NCBI RefSeq assembly: GCF_018614575.1
Contig: NZ_JAGGOJ010000003.1
Span: 124,001 to 188,000, forward strand
Reading direction: 5' to 3'
Source: Streptomyces sp. ISL-10
GTDB taxonomy: Bacteria; Actinomycetota; Actinomycetes; Streptomycetales; Streptomycetaceae
DNA length: 64,000 nucleotides
Shown here: positions 30,327 through 39,827 of the stretch, piece after piece
Layout of the letters: every line of letters starts with the position of its first letter
Numbering within the stretch: position 1 is the first letter of the stretch
The notes under the pieces: generated by a model
Databases searched by the model: none
Told to the model about the DNA's origin: nothing
The model's input: only the letters and a program-made list of their open reading frames with translations
Program-made: the position numbers and the translations under genes

Positions 30327-30727
30327 TGAGAGGGTCCCGTCGCTCGATCGCGGAACTGCTGGAAAGCGTGCCAGCCCGACGTCTGACCCGGGGTGATCAG
30401 GTCCCCTTCGGCGCAGTCGAGCGCCTTGCACCGCAGAGCGTCGGCAAGACGGAGGACGGGCGTCAGCACGTCGTCCCCGGAGCCCCGGATGTGGAGCATG
30501 ACGGAGTCCACCGGCTCCTCTGAGCCGATGTTGAGCTCGATGGACCACGTGGGGCCGGAAAGTTCACCCCACGCGGGGTCCGAGAGATCAACATCGGGCA
30601 CGGCCTGGATGACAGCCGCGAGTACGTCGTCTCGTCGGCCGAGCGACTCCGGGGTGTAGTCGGCGGGGATCTCCTGCACCGAGGTGACGCCGGCGGGCAG
30701 GCGAAGGAGGATCACGTCCCAGCTCAT
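30323..30727 (-). CDS. Hypothetical protein coupled to the DUF4253 gene
   Basis: 134 residues. The second of two adjacent ATGs (30727) is preferred, 5 nt after GGAAGG. The protein is small and acidic (LLRLPAGVTSVQEIPADYTP, WSIELNIGSEEPVDSVMLHI). Similar proteins occur in immunity-gene clusters of Streptomyces. No formal family recalled. Confidence 0.7.
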   Translation of the reverse strand: MSWDVILLRLPAGVTSVQEIPADYTPESLGRRDDVLAAVIQAVPDVDLSDPAWGELSGPTWSIELNIGSEEPVDSVMLHIRGSGDDVLTPVLRLADALRCKALDCAEGDLITPGQTSGWHAFQQFRDRATGPSQ

Positions 30728-30817
30728 CATGGCCTTCCGGATAGGACTCGAGTAGCGGTTACGGTGGGTCAGCTCAGGCTGGGCCCTGTCGGAATCACGG
30801 GATGTTGCCGACTACTG

Positions 30818-31353
30818 TCAGTACGAATACAGGGCGGTCAAGGCGGGGAGCCTGCGAGTCATCTCTTCACGGTCGTCGAAATTGAAGTTCCAGGCAGGGT
30901 CCAGGTCCGGGTGCCGGATGGTGAAGGCGTCGGCGGGAAGGTCCTGGCCAGTGGCCTTCTGGTGGGCGTTCAGGCGACGCTCAGCATGTCTTCGCAGTCG
31001 AGGCCGATACCCTCAGCAACGGCAGTGAGGACGCCGGGGAGTTCAGCAAGGGTGTCGGGGTCTGCGAGGACGCGCTCAAATGTTGTGCGTCCTTGTGCGA
31101 TCAGCCAGCCGCGGAAGTAGTCGAAGCCATCGTCCGAGCACCCGCCGTTGACGACGTAGGCGGCGGCCCACAGCGGGTTCCGGTAGGAGTCGGCCATGAG
31201 ATCCCACAGGGTCTGCTGTGCCGCGGTGATCTCTTGGGCTGAGCGGCGAGCAAGCAACGCGGAGGCACGGCCGGCGATATCGGAACCGTCCCTGGTGTCA
31301 GGTGCGTGTTCACGGGCTTTCTCGATCAGCTTCCAGAACTGCTCCTTGTTCAT
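30818..31353 (-). pseudogene. DUF4240 protein gene with frameshifts
   Basis: The start at 31353 (MNKEQFWKLIEKAREHA) and the text IVNGG-like VVNGGCSDDGFDYFRGWLIA identify DUF4240. The frame stops at 30970 after EDMLSVA, but the next frame continues LNAHQKATGQDLPADAFTI and NFDDREEMTRRLPRL. A further shift leads to LTALYSY and a stop at 30818. Two small indels are therefore inferred. The 127-residue product could still be made. Confidence 0.65.
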
Positions 31354-31428
31354 GGACGCGAGCATGCCACTACGTACTGACATCAGTCTGGGGCGGTGCT
31401 TGTCAGCGGACACGGCTACCGTGCTGGC

Positions 31429-31980
31429 GTGCCGAACTCCTATACGACGTTGTGGACCAACGACTTGTGCCGAGCGCTTGAGCGGTCCGGCTATACCGGT
31501 CAGCGGCTGACGATGCTGTTCGGCGGGCCGCACCAGTCGCTGCCGAGCTTCCAGCGCGCAGGGGTGCAGCCTGGCGACCACATCTACCCCGTGCGAGCCC
31601 ACCGCACCCGTCTCCATGTGCTGGGGGTGCTGGAGGTAGCTCGCATCGTCCCCTACGAGAACGCCGGCTCGGCGCTTCCCGATGACGACTACGTGAAGTT
31701 GCTGGACTGGCGCCCGCTCAAGACCGGATGTGTCACCGAAGTGCTCATCGGGCCGCCAGGTGCCCCGCTCAGGTTCGACACGGTCGTTCCAGGGGACCTA
31801 CTGGAGCGGCTGACGTACACATCCCGCCGGGGCGAGCGACTGCTCAAGCACGTCGAGGACGGGCGCCTGATCCGTTCAACGAGCCTCCAGGGCATCTACC
31901 GCCTCGCCGCCGACTCCGCCGAAGAGCTGGACCAGCTGATTCGCCACGACGGCCCGAACGGAGGAGCCGATGAAGTTTGA
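31429..31980 (+). CDS. Hypothetical protein, partner of an SMI1/KNR4 gene
   Basis: 183 residues from a GTG at 31429. Text such as RAGVQPGDHIYPVRAHRTRL and VLGVLEVARIVPYENAG suggests a small beta-barrel of the ASCH/PUA kind, but this is only a resemblance. No catalytic motif seen. The 3' end overlaps the SMI1/KNR4 gene by 11 bp, so both are translated together. Confidence 0.7.
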   Translation: MPNSYTTLWTNDLCRALERSGYTGQRLTMLFGGPHQSLPSFQRAGVQPGDHIYPVRAHRTRLHVLGVLEVARIVPYENAGSALPDDDYVKLLDWRPLKTGCVTEVLIGPPGAPLRFDTVVPGDLLERLTYTSRRGERLLKHVEDGRLIRSTSLQGIYRLAADSAEELDQLIRHDGPNGGADEV

Positions 31981-32464
31981 TGAGATCAAGGCGTCCTTCT
32001 GGAGCGCACATACCTACGGTGTCCAGCCCGCCTTGACCGAAGCAACCGTCGCCGACGCGGAGCGAGTCCTCGGGCTACGACTCCCCGAATCACTGCTCGA
32101 CCTTCTGCGTGTGCAAAACGGCGGCGGCGTGACGGCCGACCGGGACGCCTTTCCGACCAGCCAGCCAAGCTCATGGAGCGAGGACCACATCCCGTTCACC
32201 GAGTTGATGGGGATCGGCACCAGCGAGCACGGCTTGTCGCTGCTGGACACGCCGTACCTGGTGGAAGAGTGGGGACTGCCGTCTCCAGTCGTGCTGCTGT
32301 CCGGTGACGGCCACTACTGGATAGGGCTCGACTACCGGTCCTGCGGCGAGTTGGGGGAGCCGTCTATGACCTGGTTCGACACCGACTCCGGCGCAGAACT
32401 GCCGCTCGCGGCAGACTTCCGGGCATTCGTGGAGGGCCTTCAGCCTCTCAGCCGGTTCGAGTGA
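31970..32464 (+). CDS. SMI1/KNR4 (SUKH) family protein
   Basis: 164 residues, ATG with GGAGGAG 3-5 nt upstream inside the preceding gene. SUKH features are ALTEATVADAERVLGLRLPE, LLRVQNGGG, PVVLLSGDGHYWIGLDY and TWFDTDSGAELPLA. It is probably an immunity protein. Its family resemblance to the 6949-7503 protein is low, so it is not a recent duplicate. Confidence 0.88.
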   Translation: MKFDEIKASFWSAHTYGVQPALTEATVADAERVLGLRLPESLLDLLRVQNGGGVTADRDAFPTSQPSSWSEDHIPFTELMGIGTSEHGLSLLDTPYLVEEWGLPSPVVLLSGDGHYWIGLDYRSCGELGEPSMTWFDTDSGAELPLAADFRAFVEGLQPLSRFE

Positions 32465-32596
32465 GCAGCCGTAGAGACGGTCGAACGTCTGGTTGTCGCA
32501 TTCTGCGGCGGGAACGAAAGGCGCTGGTGGGGTTGGCCTCCAGCGCTGCTGCGACAGCGTGGATGACGGTGCGGTAACAGGTGATCACGATTACGC

Positions 32597-32660
32597 CTGA
32601 CCAGGCACTCCAGAGGCATTCGAAGATCGCTTCTCGGATCACCAGAGATCGTTTCCCAAC
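32597..32660 (+). repeat. Imperfect direct repeat, right copy (accessory island)
   Basis: Carries the same three blocks and spacing as 24331-24393 (CTGACCAGGC, GAAGATCGCTTC, AGATCGTTTCCCA). Both copies translate on the minus strand to a similar WETI..SDL..LVR text, so they are probably relics of one mobile gene. Confidence 0.6.
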
Positions 32661-32984
32661 AGGCCGACGACATGCACCACAAAGCCGGAGTCAGCTCCTT
32701 GCCTGCGACGTCCGCTCCACTCGCCACCGATGCGGGTTCACTGGCGCCAGAGGTTCTCCCACTGCGTAAGCCTTCGGATCCAGGCTGACGCCCTCGTTCG
32801 GTGAAGGCCGATACGTTCCGTCGATCACCAGGACAGTGCGTACCGAATTGCCGGCTCCGAGCGGCATCAACAGGCGAATCGTGGCAGTTCCATGCACACC
32901 CGCTCCGGGCTCTTCTCGACCTTCCCCATGGAACTTCTGATCACGTTCCCGCTGGCTGTCAGCAACGGATGAGAATCGGGAATC
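32661..32984. other. Stretch without an intact gene
   Basis: A minus frame around 32720-32850 reads VLVIDGTYRPSPNEGVSLDP and YAVGEPLAPVNPHRWRV. This looks like a fragment of a real protein, but it has no start or recognisable family. Nothing else was seen. Confidence 0.4.
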
Positions 32985-33555
32985 TCATGATGCCGCGAGC
33001 GTCACCCGTGCTTGCCGCGGCAGCAGCATGCCACACCGAGTTTTGCGGGTGAGCTCACCAAGGTTTCGCCAGGTGATCCGCCGAACCTCCTCCGGCGTCA
33101 GCTGGTGAATCCGAGCCAGGGCCTGCTCGACATCGTCCACTCTTCCTGGCCGCCGGCCGCGGCTGCCAGATCGATCCCCGAAGGGATGGTCGGTCTCTGG
33201 CAGGACCCGTTCGAGCGGCAATCGTGAGGCCAGATCGGGCTGCCGCAACATGGCGGTGTTAACCGAGAAGAAGCAGCCGAGGTCGACTGCCCGCCGGGTC
33301 GGCATCGCATCGCCCAGCCACCAGTGCAACACCGCTCCATGGATCGGCCGCTCGGCGAGACAATCAAGTACGGCATCGGTTGCCGCGAAGCTATGGATGC
33401 TCGCAATCCGCGGGGACGTCTGCAACACCCTCAGCACCGCGGCGAGTGTCGCTCGTTGCGTCTCCATGGGGACACGCGACTTGCCATCCAGCCCCACCTC
33501 GCTGACATATGCCGTACGAGCGCTCAGCGCAGCGAAGCGGTCGGCCGCGAAGCTT
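32985..33555 (-). pseudogene. TatD/QatD-like hydrolase, N-terminus missing
   Basis: The minus frame reads TAYVSEVGLDGKSRVPMETQ, IASIHSFAATDAVLDCL, GAVLHWWLGD and LPETDHPFGDRSG. These are the metal-binding Glu, His and Asp motifs of TatD-type hydrolases in the form seen in QatD of Qat defence systems. The first quarter, which should carry the HxH motif, is replaced by the end of the upstream gene at about 33550. No QatA, QatB or QatC is present. The truncated ORF could not be active as TatD. Confidence 0.6.
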
Positions 33556-34234
33556 TTCGGCTTCCGCCTGGGCCGCGGCCGACGGAGGTCGGCGGACCTT
33601 GGTGCGGCAGGGTGCCTTGTCGGAGAACGAGGTGAGGACGGCTCGCTCGAGGGCAATGACGTGCCCGGAGTCCCGGATGGTCTGCCCGGCTCCGTCCGGT
33701 GCCCGACGGTGGTGGGCGATGACCGCTCGGCTGGCGGTGACCACGTGCAGGCGGGTCGGTGGGGAAGACCGCGAGGTAGTGGTTGTCGTGGGCGATCGCG
33801 GTGGTGACGGCGACGATCCGTTCCGCACGGAGGCGCTTGGCTTCGTCGACGGGCATCGGCCAGCACTCGATGCGTTCGAGGTCCGCTCGCAACTCGGCCT
33901 CGTCCGCGTATGCGCGCGGGGCGTCCGGCGACTTCGCGATGGCCTTGCCGTACTCGAGCGTCCATGTCGTCCCGGTCTTCGTGAGCCGGGTCGGGGCCGT
34001 CCACGGCGTGTGACGCGGTCCGAAGAGGTGCGGCCGCTTCCGCATGGTCTCGCTCGCCATCTCGGGAAGACCGCCGTAGCCGACCGGGGCGGTGGGCGGC
34101 CAGAACCACTCGAGCGGCACGACGTCCGGGTCGGCCACCGCCCAGCCGCGCTCCGACAAGGTGCTGGCGACGTCGTCGCCGAGGAAGCGCAGCATGCCGA
34201 GCGTGAAGCAGATCGGGTCGTCGGAGTCGGCCAT
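33556..34234 (-). pseudogene. Frameshifted hypothetical protein gene
   Basis: The ATG at 34234 starts MADSDDPICFTLGMLRFLGD and the frame is protein-like to VFPTDPP at about 33755. There it shifts to the frame reading RLHVVTASRAVIAHHRRAPD, then ALERAVLTSFSDKAP and AEKLRGRPLR. The C-terminus merges with the TatD-like fragment. No function recognised. The tail is Arg/Ala-rich. Confidence 0.55.
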
Positions 34235-34640
34235 GCCTTCAGCCTTGCAGAGGCCGAGGAGATCGCGCCGAAGCATCTACTGGCGAGAGGTCGGGGATCG
34301 GCAATGAAGGGGCGCACAGGGGCCCGGTCACTCGAGGACCCGGACCCGCCGCCATAGCAGCGGGCGGAACACGGGGCAACCGCCAACGGAGCACGCTGAC
34401 TCACCGTGCCGCGCGTGTTGAGGTGCTGCGTTGGCGGTAGGAAAACTCAGCCAGATATGCTCTCCACGCCCGGAAACTATGCGCATTTTGGCGATCTGAT
34501 GCGAGGATCACTGCTCAGAACGCCATCGTCCTCGAAATCCTGCAGAACTACCGTGCAGCGGGAGCACGTCGCAGTACGTGCTGCGCAACCTCATCCGTGG
34601 ATAAGCACAGCCGCGGCTGACGGATCGGCGACAACGCGAA
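34235..34640. other. Gene-free stretch
   Basis: No credible coding frame. The part around 34440-34530 is less GC-rich than its surroundings. It separates the accessory island from the carbohydrate block. Confidence 0.5.
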
Positions 34641-34673
34641 GGGGCCGCACTCCCGGCAAGGGAGTGCGGCCCC
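34641..34673 (-). terminator. Terminator of the VCBS-repeat gene
   Basis: GGGGCCGCACTCCC pairs perfectly with GGGAGTGCGGCCCC across GGCAA, 14 bp past the stop codon. Confidence 0.85.
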
Positions 34674-34686
34674 GGCGTGTTACGGA

Positions 34687-35619
34687 TCAGAAGAACAGGC
34701 GGTACGTGTTCCAGCCGCTGTTGCCGATCTTGACGCGGGACTTGAACGGCGCCGCGGCGCTGCCGGTGCCCTTGTACAGGTACAGCGCGCCGAGCTTGTC
34801 GCGCGCGATCAGGTCCGTCCTGCCGTCGATGTCGATGTCACCCACGGAGATCAGGGCGTTGAACTGGTTCCAGCCCGTGCCGATCTTGGTGCGGGTGGCG
34901 AACGGCGCCGTGTGGCTGCCGGTGCCCTTGTAGAGCCACAGCGTGCCGCCGCTGTCGCGGGCGACGATGTCGGCCTTGCCGTCCCCGGTCAGGTCGCCCT
35001 TGCCGGTGATCTGGTTGTAGATCTGCCAGCCGCCGCCGACCTTCTTGCGCGTGTTGACCTTGCCGTCGCCGTAGCCCAGGTAGATCCACAGCACACCGGA
35101 ACCGTCCCGGGCGATCAGGTCGTCGGCCACACCGCCCGCGAGGTTCCCGGGTGAGACCATCTTGTTGTAGATCTGCCAGCCGGAGCCGATGGAGAAGGGC
35201 TCCTGGCCCCAGCCGCCGTAGTACACACCGCCGGCGCTGTTGATCTGCCAGAAGCCGTCGGAGTTGCCGTCGGCGTCGTTGTCCACCTGGGTGGCGTGCT
35301 TGATGACGTCCCAGCCGTCCCCGCTCCAGATGCGGCTGTCCAGACCGCCGTCGCCGTTCGGCGGGTAGCCGTACACGTCGCCGGGGGAGTTCACGCCGTA
35401 GAGGGCGTTGATCGGGGCGTCGCCGGGCTCGGCCTGGATGCCGAAGGCGGAGCCGCCCGACGCGGGCGTGCTCGCGGCAGTCGCCGGCGCGGAGGCGGGC
35501 TCGTCAGCGGCGGACGCGGTGCCCGCGGCCGTGCCGGTGACGAGGAGTGCGGCGGCGGTCGCCGCGGCAGCGAGGCGGGCGCGTACCCGGCCGCGCTTGA
35601 GGCCAGAGAGTTCGGCCAC
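34687..35619 (-). CDS. Secreted VCBS/FG-GAP repeat protein
   Basis: 310 residues. The GTG at 35619 has GGAG 6 nt upstream; the longer frame to 35631 would need a TTG start. A signal peptide (RLAAAATAAALLVTGTAAGT) is followed by a Ser/Ala/Pro-rich linker. Then come tandem blade-like repeats with Asp-rich calcium loops (DNDADGNSDGFWQI, GDLTGDGKADIVARDSGGTL, GDIDIDGRTDLIARDKLGAL). These repeats form beta-propellers that bind glycans or partner proteins outside the cell. It lies downstream of the GH92 gene with its own hairpin between. Confidence 0.88.
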   Translation of the reverse strand: MAELSGLKRGRVRARLAAAATAAALLVTGTAAGTASAADEPASAPATAASTPASGGSAFGIQAEPGDAPINALYGVNSPGDVYGYPPNGDGGLDSRIWSGDGWDVIKHATQVDNDADGNSDGFWQINSAGGVYYGGWGQEPFSIGSGWQIYNKMVSPGNLAGGVADDLIARDGSGVLWIYLGYGDGKVNTRKKVGGGWQIYNQITGKGDLTGDGKADIVARDSGGTLWLYKGTGSHTAPFATRTKIGTGWNQFNALISVGDIDIDGRTDLIARDKLGALYLYKGTGSAAAPFKSRVKIGNSGWNTYRLFF

Positions 35620-35647
35620 GTAGTTCTCCAAACGAGGATCGACAGAA

Positions 35648-35678
35648 GTGGCTCGCCTCGCGAGGCGAGGCGAGCCAC
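35648..35678 (-). terminator. Hairpin between the GH92 and VCBS genes
   Basis: GTGGCTCGCCTCGC (35648-35661) pairs perfectly with GCGAGGCGAGCCAC (35665-35678) across a 3-nt loop. It lies about 80 bp past the GH92 stop and about 30 bp before the VCBS start, so it could also act as an attenuator for the VCBS gene. Confidence 0.65.
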
Positions 35679-35756
35679 TGTTTCACCCCTATCCTTCCAT
35701 AAGGTCTTCACAGATCAATTCTTTTGTTGTGTCCAGCCGTTGAACAGCGGCGGGCG

Positions 35757-38700
35757 TCACCGGCCGATGAGCTCCACCTCCGCGAGCGTCGCCTCGTCCG
35801 TGGCGAGCAGCCGATAGTGCGCGTACGCCCCCGGCTCGGCCACGCCGAAGACCCGCGTCTGCCGGTCCCAGCCGAACGACTCGCCCGACCGCTTGTCCAG
35901 GTCCGTCCACGACTGCCCGTCGGCCGAGCCCTGCAGGACCCAGCCCGACGGCGCCTTGTTCCTGGCCGCGGACGTCAGCGTGTACTGCACCGCCCGCGTC
36001 TTCGGCGCCACAGGCAGGTCGACCGAGGTGAACGCCGCCGATGTGCCGGAGGAGTCGTCGAGGAGCGGCCCGCCGGGCGTGGTCACATCGCGCCGGGGTG
36101 CGGGGACCTCGTCGTCCTTGGTGAGGGAGACGGGAGCGGCGTCCTTGCCCGTGCCCCAGGCGGACGGCTCGGGGCCCATCGTGAAGTCGAGCGTGCCGCC
36201 CTCGGCGATCGCCTTGTGGGGAAGGGAAGTGGAGTTCCACTTCTTGCCGTTGACCCTCAGGCCTTGCACATAGATGTTCCTCGCGCTGTTCTTCGGGGCC
36301 CTGACGACCAGCTCGCGCCCGTTGTCCAGGTGCACGGTCGCCTTGGTGAACAGGGGTGAGCCGATGGTGTAGTCCCCGCTGCCCATCACCAGCGGGTAGA
36401 ACCCGAGCGCCGAGAAGAGGTACCAGGCCGACTGCTCGCCGTTGTCCTCGTCGCCGTGGTAGCCCTGTCCGATCTCGCTGCCCGTGTACAGACGGGAGAG
36501 CACCTCGCGCACCTTTTCCTGCGTCTTCCACGGCTGGGAGGCGGCGTTGTACATGTAGGTGACGTGGTGGGCCACCTGGTTGGAGTGGCCGTACATGCCC
36601 ATCCGCACGTCGCGCGCCTCGGTCATCTCATGGATGACGGAGCCGTACGAGCCGGCGAACTCCGGCGACGCCGTCTCGGGCGTGGCGAAGTAGGTGTCGA
36701 GCTTCTTGCCGAGGCCCGAGCGGCCGCCGTAGAGGTTCGCGAGCCCGCGCGAGTCCTGCGGCGCGGTGAAGGCGTAGCCCCAGCCGTTGGTCTCCGTGTA
36801 GTCGTAGCCCCACACCCGCGGGTCGTACCGGCCCGAGGGGACGCGCCAGTCGCCTTTGAGGTCGCGGCCCTGGAAGAAGCCGGCCTTGGGGTCGAAAAGC
36901 GTCACGTAGTTGCGCGCCCGGTTCAGGAAGTACTCCGACTCCTCCCGGTAGCGCGGCTTCTTCGTCTTCTCGTACAGCGCCCGGCCCATCTCGGCGAGCC
37001 CGTAGTCGTTGAGGTAGCCCTCCAGCGACCAGGACAGGCCCTCGTGGGTCTCGGTGGAGGCGTAGCCGAGGAAGGGTGAGGTCTCCATGCCCTTGCGGCC
37101 CACACCCGACGACGGCGGAACCACGGTCGCGTTCTTCAGCGCCGCCTCGTACGCCGCCTCCGCGTCGAAGTCCACGCCCTTGACGTAGGCGTCGGCGAAG
37201 GCCACGTCCGAGCTGGTCCCGGTCATCAGGTCCGCGTAGCCCGGGGAGGACCAGCGGGAGATCCAGCCGCCGTCCTTGTACTGCTGGACGAAGCCGTCCA
37301 CCAGCTCGCCCGCCTTCTGCGGCGTCAGGAAGGAGTACGCCGGCCAGGTCGTGCGGTAGGTGTCCCAGAAGCCGTTGTTGACGTACACCTTGCCGTCGAC
37401 GATCTTCGCGCCGGTCCGGGTCGGGGTGTCGGGCCCGGGCATCGGCGAGAAGGGGCTCGCGTACTGGTACCGGGGCTTGTTCTTGCTGCCGGTGTTCTCG
37501 AAGCCCGAGTTCGGGTACAGGTAGAGCCGGTACAGGCTGGAGTAGAGGGTGGTCAGCTGGTCGGGCGTCGCGCCCTCGACCTCCACCCTGCCCAGCAGCT
37601 CGTCCCAGGCGGCCTGCGCCTTGCCGCGTACGCGCTCGAAGTGGATGCCGGCCGGGATCTCGTCGGCGAGGTTCTTCCTCGCCTGGTCCACGCCGATCAG
37701 CGAGGTGGCGATGCGCAGGGTGACGGTGCGGTCCTCGCCCGCGTCGAACCGGTACCTGCCGTTGACGCCGTCGGCGCCCGAGTCCGTGACCGGAGCGTCG
37801 AAGACGCCGTACACGAAAAGCCGCGTGGCGCCGGTCGACAGACCGCTCTTGACGTCGGAGAAGCCGGTGAAGGAGCGGTTCGCCGGGTCGAGGGTGAGCC
37901 CGCCCTCCTTGGTGACGTTGTCGAAGACGACGCTCGCGTCGTCACCCGGGTAGGTGAAGCGCATCATCGCCGCATGATCGGTCGGCGTCATCTCGGCCTT
38001 GAGCCCGTTCTCGAACGTGACGCCGTAGTAGTGCGGGCGCGCGGTCTCGTTGTCGTGCCGGAAGGGCAGCGCCCGGCCGGTGCGCGTGGTGTCCGGAGTG
38101 CCGGCCGCGGCGGACGGCATCAGCTGGAAGGTCTGCCGGTCGCCCATCCACGGGCTCGGCTCATGGCTGGTGCTGAAGGCCTGCACGGCCGGCAGGTTGT
38201 CCGCGTTGTTGCCGCGCGCGTACTCGTACAGCCAGCTCTTGGAGCCCGCGTTGGTCACCGGGGTCCAGAAGTTGAAGCCGTGCGGGACCGCCGTGGCGGG
38301 GAAGGTGTTGCCGCGGGAGAACGAACCGCTGGAGTTGGTGCCGCGGGTCGTCGAGGCGTAGTCCGACAGGTGCGCGAGCCGCTTCCCGGGCGCCTGGGGC
38401 CTGATCGTGATGTCGTCGATCCATCCCTGGAACGCCGCAGGCCCCTTGGCGGAGTCGTACGCCACCAGGACCCTGTCGACCGTCCTGCCCGCGGCGACCG
38501 TGCCGATGCCCGAGGCGACGGCGTTCCACTGGTTGACGTACAGCCGCTTCGCGGCGCCCTGCCCCTGGGGGGTGAGCAGCCCGCCGTGCGAGTCGACGGC
38601 CTTCAGGTCGCTCAGGTAGGTGCCGTCGGTGAAGGCGAGGTCGACCGCCACGTTCGTGGCGGGGTAGTTGAGATCCGACTCCGCCATGGCGGGGAAGACC

Positions 38701-39599
38701 TTGTACGACAACTCGGTGTCGCGGCGCACGTCGATGTCGACGTCGAAGACCTTGTTGTAGGAGTAGGCGCGGCCGTCCGGCTGGTGGGTGCCCGCGTACC
38801 TCAGGGCCCGCTTCCCGCTGAACCCGGCACCGGCCTTGGCGGTCGGGGAGCCGCTGGGACCGCGGTCGACCTGGGTTCGCATGTCGTCCGGGACGGGGGT
38901 GGTCGTGTCCCCGCCCGAGAACTGGACGTCCGCGAGCTGCGTGATACCGGACGCGCCGTTGTTCTTCGTGATCTCCAGGCGGTAGTGCGCGTACGCCGTC
39001 ACCTCGGACGGCGAGCCGATGTCGTACGTCTTCGTCTCGAAGCGCTTGGCGAACGTCTCGCCCGCACGCGTGTCGAGGACGGTCCACGTCTTTCCGTCGG
39101 CCGACCCCTTGAGCGTGAAGTCCCTGGGGTCGCGCTCGGCGTAGTCGTTGGCGGAGGTCAGCGCGTACGTGGCGACCTTGACCGGCTCGTCGGTGTCGAA
39201 CTCGACCCATGCCGTCGGCTCGAAGGTGAGCCATTTGCTGCCCGGCAGGAGATCGACGAGATTCTCCTTCGTCTCGCCGGCGCCGGTGTTCTCGCCGCTG
39301 GCGCGCAGTTCGATCACCTTGTCGGTGACATTGCCCGGGATTCCGCTCGAGAATCCGCCGTCGACACCCGACGACCGCTTCTTTCCGTCAGCACCGACTT
39401 CGACGGTATTACGCCAATTGGGCTGTTTTTCGTCCGCCTCGAAGGATGAGGTGAATTCCCGGGCTGCGGTGGGGGATTGTCCGGGGTGCGCGGGAAGGGC
39501 GACGGCGGCGGAGGGGGCCGTCAACATCAGGAGTGAGGCGCTCACCGCGAGGGTGACCGCATGGGCTGGTCTTAGCCGAGGTCGGAGTCTTGGCTGCAT
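35757..39599 (-). CDS. Secreted GH92 alpha-mannosidase with discoidin-like modules
   Basis: 1280 residues. The signal peptide ends near residue 36 (VTLAVSASLLMLTAPSAAVA). An N-terminal region with an F5/8 type C-like module (about 100-235) and a jelly-roll part precede the GH92 fold, which starts at about residue 405 (YASTTRGTNSSGSFSRGNTF). Catalytic-region signatures are NNGFWDTYRTTWPAYSFLTP and GDEDNGEQSAWY near residue 1046. A second F5/8 module ends the protein. GH92 enzymes are calcium-dependent exo-mannosidases (mainly alpha-1,2) acting on mannans and N-glycans. The ATG follows GGAGG. A LacI-type palindrome lies 33 bp upstream. Confidence 0.93.
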   Translation of the reverse strand: MQPRLRPRLRPAHAVTLAVSASLLMLTAPSAAVALPAHPGQSPTAAREFTSSFEADEKQPNWRNTVEVGADGKKRSSGVDGGFSSGIPGNVTDKVIELRASGENTGAGETKENLVDLLPGSKWLTFEPTAWVEFDTDEPVKVATYALTSANDYAERDPRDFTLKGSADGKTWTVLDTRAGETFAKRFETKTYDIGSPSEVTAYAHYRLEITKNNGASGITQLADVQFSGGDTTTPVPDDMRTQVDRGPSGSPTAKAGAGFSGKRALRYAGTHQPDGRAYSYNKVFDVDIDVRRDTELSYKVFPAMAESDLNYPATNVAVDLAFTDGTYLSDLKAVDSHGGLLTPQGQGAAKRLYVNQWNAVASGIGTVAAGRTVDRVLVAYDSAKGPAAFQGWIDDITIRPQAPGKRLAHLSDYASTTRGTNSSGSFSRGNTFPATAVPHGFNFWTPVTNAGSKSWLYEYARGNNADNLPAVQAFSTSHEPSPWMGDRQTFQLMPSAAAGTPDTTRTGRALPFRHDNETARPHYYGVTFENGLKAEMTPTDHAAMMRFTYPGDDASVVFDNVTKEGGLTLDPANRSFTGFSDVKSGLSTGATRLFVYGVFDAPVTDSGADGVNGRYRFDAGEDRTVTLRIATSLIGVDQARKNLADEIPAGIHFERVRGKAQAAWDELLGRVEVEGATPDQLTTLYSSLYRLYLYPNSGFENTGSKNKPRYQYASPFSPMPGPDTPTRTGAKIVDGKVYVNNGFWDTYRTTWPAYSFLTPQKAGELVDGFVQQYKDGGWISRWSSPGYADLMTGTSSDVAFADAYVKGVDFDAEAAYEAALKNATVVPPSSGVGRKGMETSPFLGYASTETHEGLSWSLEGYLNDYGLAEMGRALYEKTKKPRYREESEYFLNRARNYVTLFDPKAGFFQGRDLKGDWRVPSGRYDPRVWGYDYTETNGWGYAFTAPQDSRGLANLYGGRSGLGKKLDTYFATPETASPEFAGSYGSVIHEMTEARDVRMGMYGHSNQVAHHVTYMYNAASQPWKTQEKVREVLSRLYTGSEIGQGYHGDEDNGEQSAWYLFSALGFYPLVMGSGDYTIGSPLFTKATVHLDNGRELVVRAPKNSARNIYVQGLRVNGKKWNSTSLPHKAIAEGGTLDFTMGPEPSAWGTGKDAAPVSLTKDDEVPAPRRDVTTPGGPLLDDSSGTSAAFTSVDLPVAPKTRAVQYTLTSAARNKAPSGWVLQGSADGQSWTDLDKRSGESFGWDRQTRVFGVAEPGAYAHYRLLATDEATLAEVELIGR

Positions 39600-39631
39600 C
39601 CCGGGTCATTCCTCCAGGGGAAGGCGCGTAG

Positions 39632-39643
39632 GACAACGTTGTC
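39632..39643. promoter_or_regulatory. LacI-type operator of the GH92 gene
   Basis: GACAACGTTGTC is a perfect 12-bp palindrome with the central CG typical of LacI-family operators. It sits 33-44 bp upstream of the GH92 start. No LacI gene is in the window. Confidence 0.55.
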
Positions 39644-39827
39644 AGGCGCGAAGTGCAGGATCCAGTAGGGAGGTAAGTGACCTGGGCTGTCAAGGGTGTT
39701 GGCTGCGCCGAGCGGTCGGAATGGAATGTTCCGCGAGGAATGCTGTGGGCGTAAGGGTGCGGACGGGGCCTATGTATCCGTGAGGTCTCAACTCGGGAAA
39801 GACTGCCGCCCAACCTTGCATTCGATC

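Noticed and set aside
29103..30329. A 408-residue plus-strand frame over the DUF5958 and DUF4253 genes
   Set aside because: It runs through two recognised genes in other frames and has no motif of its own.
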